Below, in pieces: positions 33,763-35,463 of a stretch of DNA of 35,463 bases; positions within the stretch are counted from its first letter, which is position 1; every line of letters starts with the position of its first letter. The notes under the pieces were generated by a model. That model was not told where the DNA came from. It saw only the letters and a program-made list of their open reading frames with translations, and ran no database searches. The DNA is taken from contig CADDYU010000028.1 of NCBI GenBank assembly GCA_902810705.1, positions 1-35,463 on the forward strand. Direction: 5' to 3'. Source of the stretch: Methylococcaceae bacterium. GTDB lineage: Bacteria > Pseudomonadota > Gammaproteobacteria > Methylococcales > Methylococcaceae. Made by a program: the position numbers and the translations under genes.

Positions 33763-35463
33763 TCAAATGACCTGGTCGATGATGAGCAGTTCCAGGGGCG
33801 GGCGCTCGGCGGCGTTGGGGGTATATTGGAGATTCCGGTAAATCTCGAGCTTGCGGTCCCGGTGGGGAATGTTGCCGATGACCGGAATTTCCCCCACCTT
33901 GACGAACTGGGGTGTGTGCAGCAGATTCTGTAAGGTCTGCATGGCTTCGAGATCGTTCCAGAAGTCGGGCTCGTTCACCACGTAGCTGACCCCGTAGCGG
34001 TTGAGCGCGGCGGCCAGCTGATCCTGAGTGATGCCGCGTTGTTCCACGCCCAGCTCGCGCTTGACCTTGACCTTGAGCAGCAGCTTGTCGGATCGCAGCA
34101 CGCCGAAATCGCCCCGCTCGTCACGCGCCCGCAAATTGAAAATGAAGGACCCGTCGCGATAGCCCGAAAAGAGAATCAAGCTGTGGGCGGGCGCGGCGGC
34201 CGCGACGAAATCGGCGGCCTTGTCGTAACCGGTCATGGCCGGCGGGCGGTCCACCGTCACGGTCATCCCAAATTGAACCGCCGCCAGTACCAACATCGCC
34301 AGGGTGGCCACCTTTGGCGGAAGCCAGCGGACGGCCGCCGCGACGGCGAATAGAACTACCGGCAACAGGATAAGCAAGCTATGCCGGGATTCCTTGAGCG
34401 CGATCAGGGAAAAAAACAGGTATCCGCTCGCAAACCAAACGACGAGCAGCCTTTCGATGGTGGCTGGCCAGGGGCGATCCGAAGTTCGCCAGCGGGCCCA
34501 TGGGTAGAGCAGGGCGAGGGCGAGAATGGGCCAACCCACCTGGCCGGGCAGTCGCTTAGGGTAATAGGCCCAGTTGGCCCAGCTAAGCCGGGACAACTCG
34601 CCGCCGGTCTCGCCTGCGCTGGCGTCGAGATTGGCCTGCCCGAACTTCAAGGTCATGGCGCCCAAGGGAATCAAGGCCAGGACAGCCAGGGCCGCCGCGA
34701 TACGGAAATGCCGGTCGCGGAGAATTCCGCCACCGGTTTCCCAGACCAGCAGACCACCCAAGGCCGCCACCAGAAAAACCGCCGTCTGCTTGGTGTACAG
34801 GGCGCCCAGGGCGAGCAGCGCCAGACCGTACAAGAACTTCGGCCGGCGGGTGTCGAGATAGCGCAAGTACGCGAGCGTCATCCACGCGAGCCAGGCGGAT
34901 ACGGGAATTTCCAGCATGACTTGCCGCCCCCAGTACGCCACTTCGTGAGCGCCGATGAACAGGAGGGCGGCGGCGAAGGAGAGCGCGGGCGATAGGCCGC
35001 GACGGGCCAGAAAATACACTCCCGTGGCCAGGACCGCCGCGTGCAGGGCGACCGTGAGCTGCGCGCTGAAGTGGGACACCCCGAGCAATCCGTAGACCGG
35101 CGCCTCCGCCAGCGGAAACAGCGGAGGATAGAACAGGATGGAGAGGGCGGGATATTGGGCGTAATAGTGCTTGGCGAATCCGGCCGGATCATCCAGCGGC
35201 AAGGCTCGAAAGAAGTCGAGCAGGAATACCCCGTTCATGGCATGGCGCGGGGCGTCGCTCCACCAGAAATCGCCGCTCTGCGGCGCGGTGGCGAACAGCA
35301 AGGCGACCGCTGTCATCAGCAGCAGCCACCAGAAGGATTGTTCCAGACGAGCGATCAGGCGCACGGATTTGCTGTGCCGCCAATCGGCGCCGGGAGGCGC
35401 GGGCGGGTGGGTGTCGAAGGACGAATCTTCGACGGCTTGCCGAAGTTCGCGCCGTTTTGTAAG
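33763..35463 (-). CDS. PMT/ArnT-like glycosyltransferase (5' end outside window)
   Basis: Integral membrane glycosyltransferase of the GT39/GT83 (dolichol-phosphate-mannosyltransferase-like) type. After the first helix it has SGDFWWSDAPRHAMNG, with the catalytic acidic pair position, then YPALSILFYPPLFPLAEAPVYG, the YPPL block typical of the PMT_2 domain, and about ten more helices. The C-terminal region (about 400-533 of the GTG-started form) is globular. A GTG at 35364 is the first apparent start in the window but has no ribosome site. The frame stays open, and protein-like, for another 33 codons to the edge, so the true start probably lies beyond base 35463. It heads the three-gene membrane-protein run. 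Confidence 0.82.
   Translation of the reverse strand, partial: LTKRRELRQAVEDSSFDTHPPAPPGADWRHSKSVRLIARLEQSFWWLLLMTAVALLFATAPQSGDFWWSDAPRHAMNGVFLLDFFRALPLDDPAGFAKHYYAQYPALSILFYPPLFPLAEAPVYGLLGVSHFSAQLTVALHAAVLATGVYFLARRGLSPALSFAAALLFIGAHEVAYWGRQVMLEIPVSAWLAWMTLAYLRYLDTRRPKFLYGLALLALGALYTKQTAVFLVAALGGLLVWETGGGILRDRHFRIAAALAVLALIPLGAMTLKFGQANLDASAGETGGELSRLSWANWAYYPKRLPGQVGWPILALALLYPWARWRTSDRPWPATIERLLVVWFASGYLFFSLIALKESRHSLLILLPVVLFAVAAAVRWLPPKVATLAMLVLAAVQFGMTVTVDRPPAMTGYDKAADFVAAAAPAHSLILFSGYRDGSFIFNLRARDERGDFGVLRSDKLLLKVKVKRELGVEQRGITQDQLAAALNRYGVSYVVNEPDFWNDLEAMQTLQNLLHTPQFVKVGEIPVIGNIPHRDRKLEIYRNLQYTPNAAERPPLELLIIDQVI

Overview
This 35.5 kb, GC-rich window looks like chromosomal DNA of a gammaproteobacterium. 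RapA and Mfd have gammaproteobacterial lengths and motif order. An H-NS-like protein, a TonB receptor, an alginate-export-type porin and envelope lipoproteins point to a Gram-negative cell. A Methylococcales-like methanotroph is my guess from overall style; nothing in the window proves it. I see no rRNA, tRNA, CRISPR array, insertion sequence or phage gene.

Layout: (1) 1-2.0 kb holds the 3' part of a zinc alcohol dehydrogenase and a conserved hypothetical gene. (2) 2.1-5.7 kb holds rapA, converging on a secreted trypsin-like protease. (3) 5.7-6.6 kb has no convincing gene. It carries two tandem RNA-like modules, each closed by a GCGCC/GGCGC stem and ended by six T's, just upstream of an outer-membrane porin (6.6-8.2 kb). 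(4) 8.4-11.2 kb holds two alpha/beta hydrolases. One is a PHB-depolymerase-type esterase preceded by a ribbon-helix-helix regulator with a clear promoter and operator-like dyad. (5) 11.35-12.7 kb is a coupled DNA-repair pair: an O6-alkylguanine methyltransferase and an Oxygenase-NA-type 2OG-Fe(II) oxygenase. (6) 12.9-18.7 kb holds, all on the minus strand, a TonB-dependent receptor, a two-domain SagB/ThcOx nitroreductase and a PhoX/DUF839 protein. (7) 18.9-20.9 kb is aguA-aguB, agmatine to putrescine. (8) 21.1-27.8 kb holds an H-NS-like gene, mfd, a lipoprotein and a LysM-YkuD-SPOR-like L,D-transpeptidase. (9) 27.8-30.5 kb holds a 44-residue single-helix membrane protein that is easily missed, an ATC-hydrolase-family gene and a Kef-type cation/proton antiporter. 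(10) 30.7 kb to the end is a minus-strand run of three large polytopic membrane proteins resembling GT-C glycosyltransferases. The outermost frame stays open to the window edge.

The strongest candidates for something undescribed are the tandem terminator-closed RNA modules ahead of the porin, the 44-residue membrane protein, and the receptor/double-nitroreductase/PhoX cluster. The rest is mainly housekeeping, repair, polyamine and envelope metabolism.
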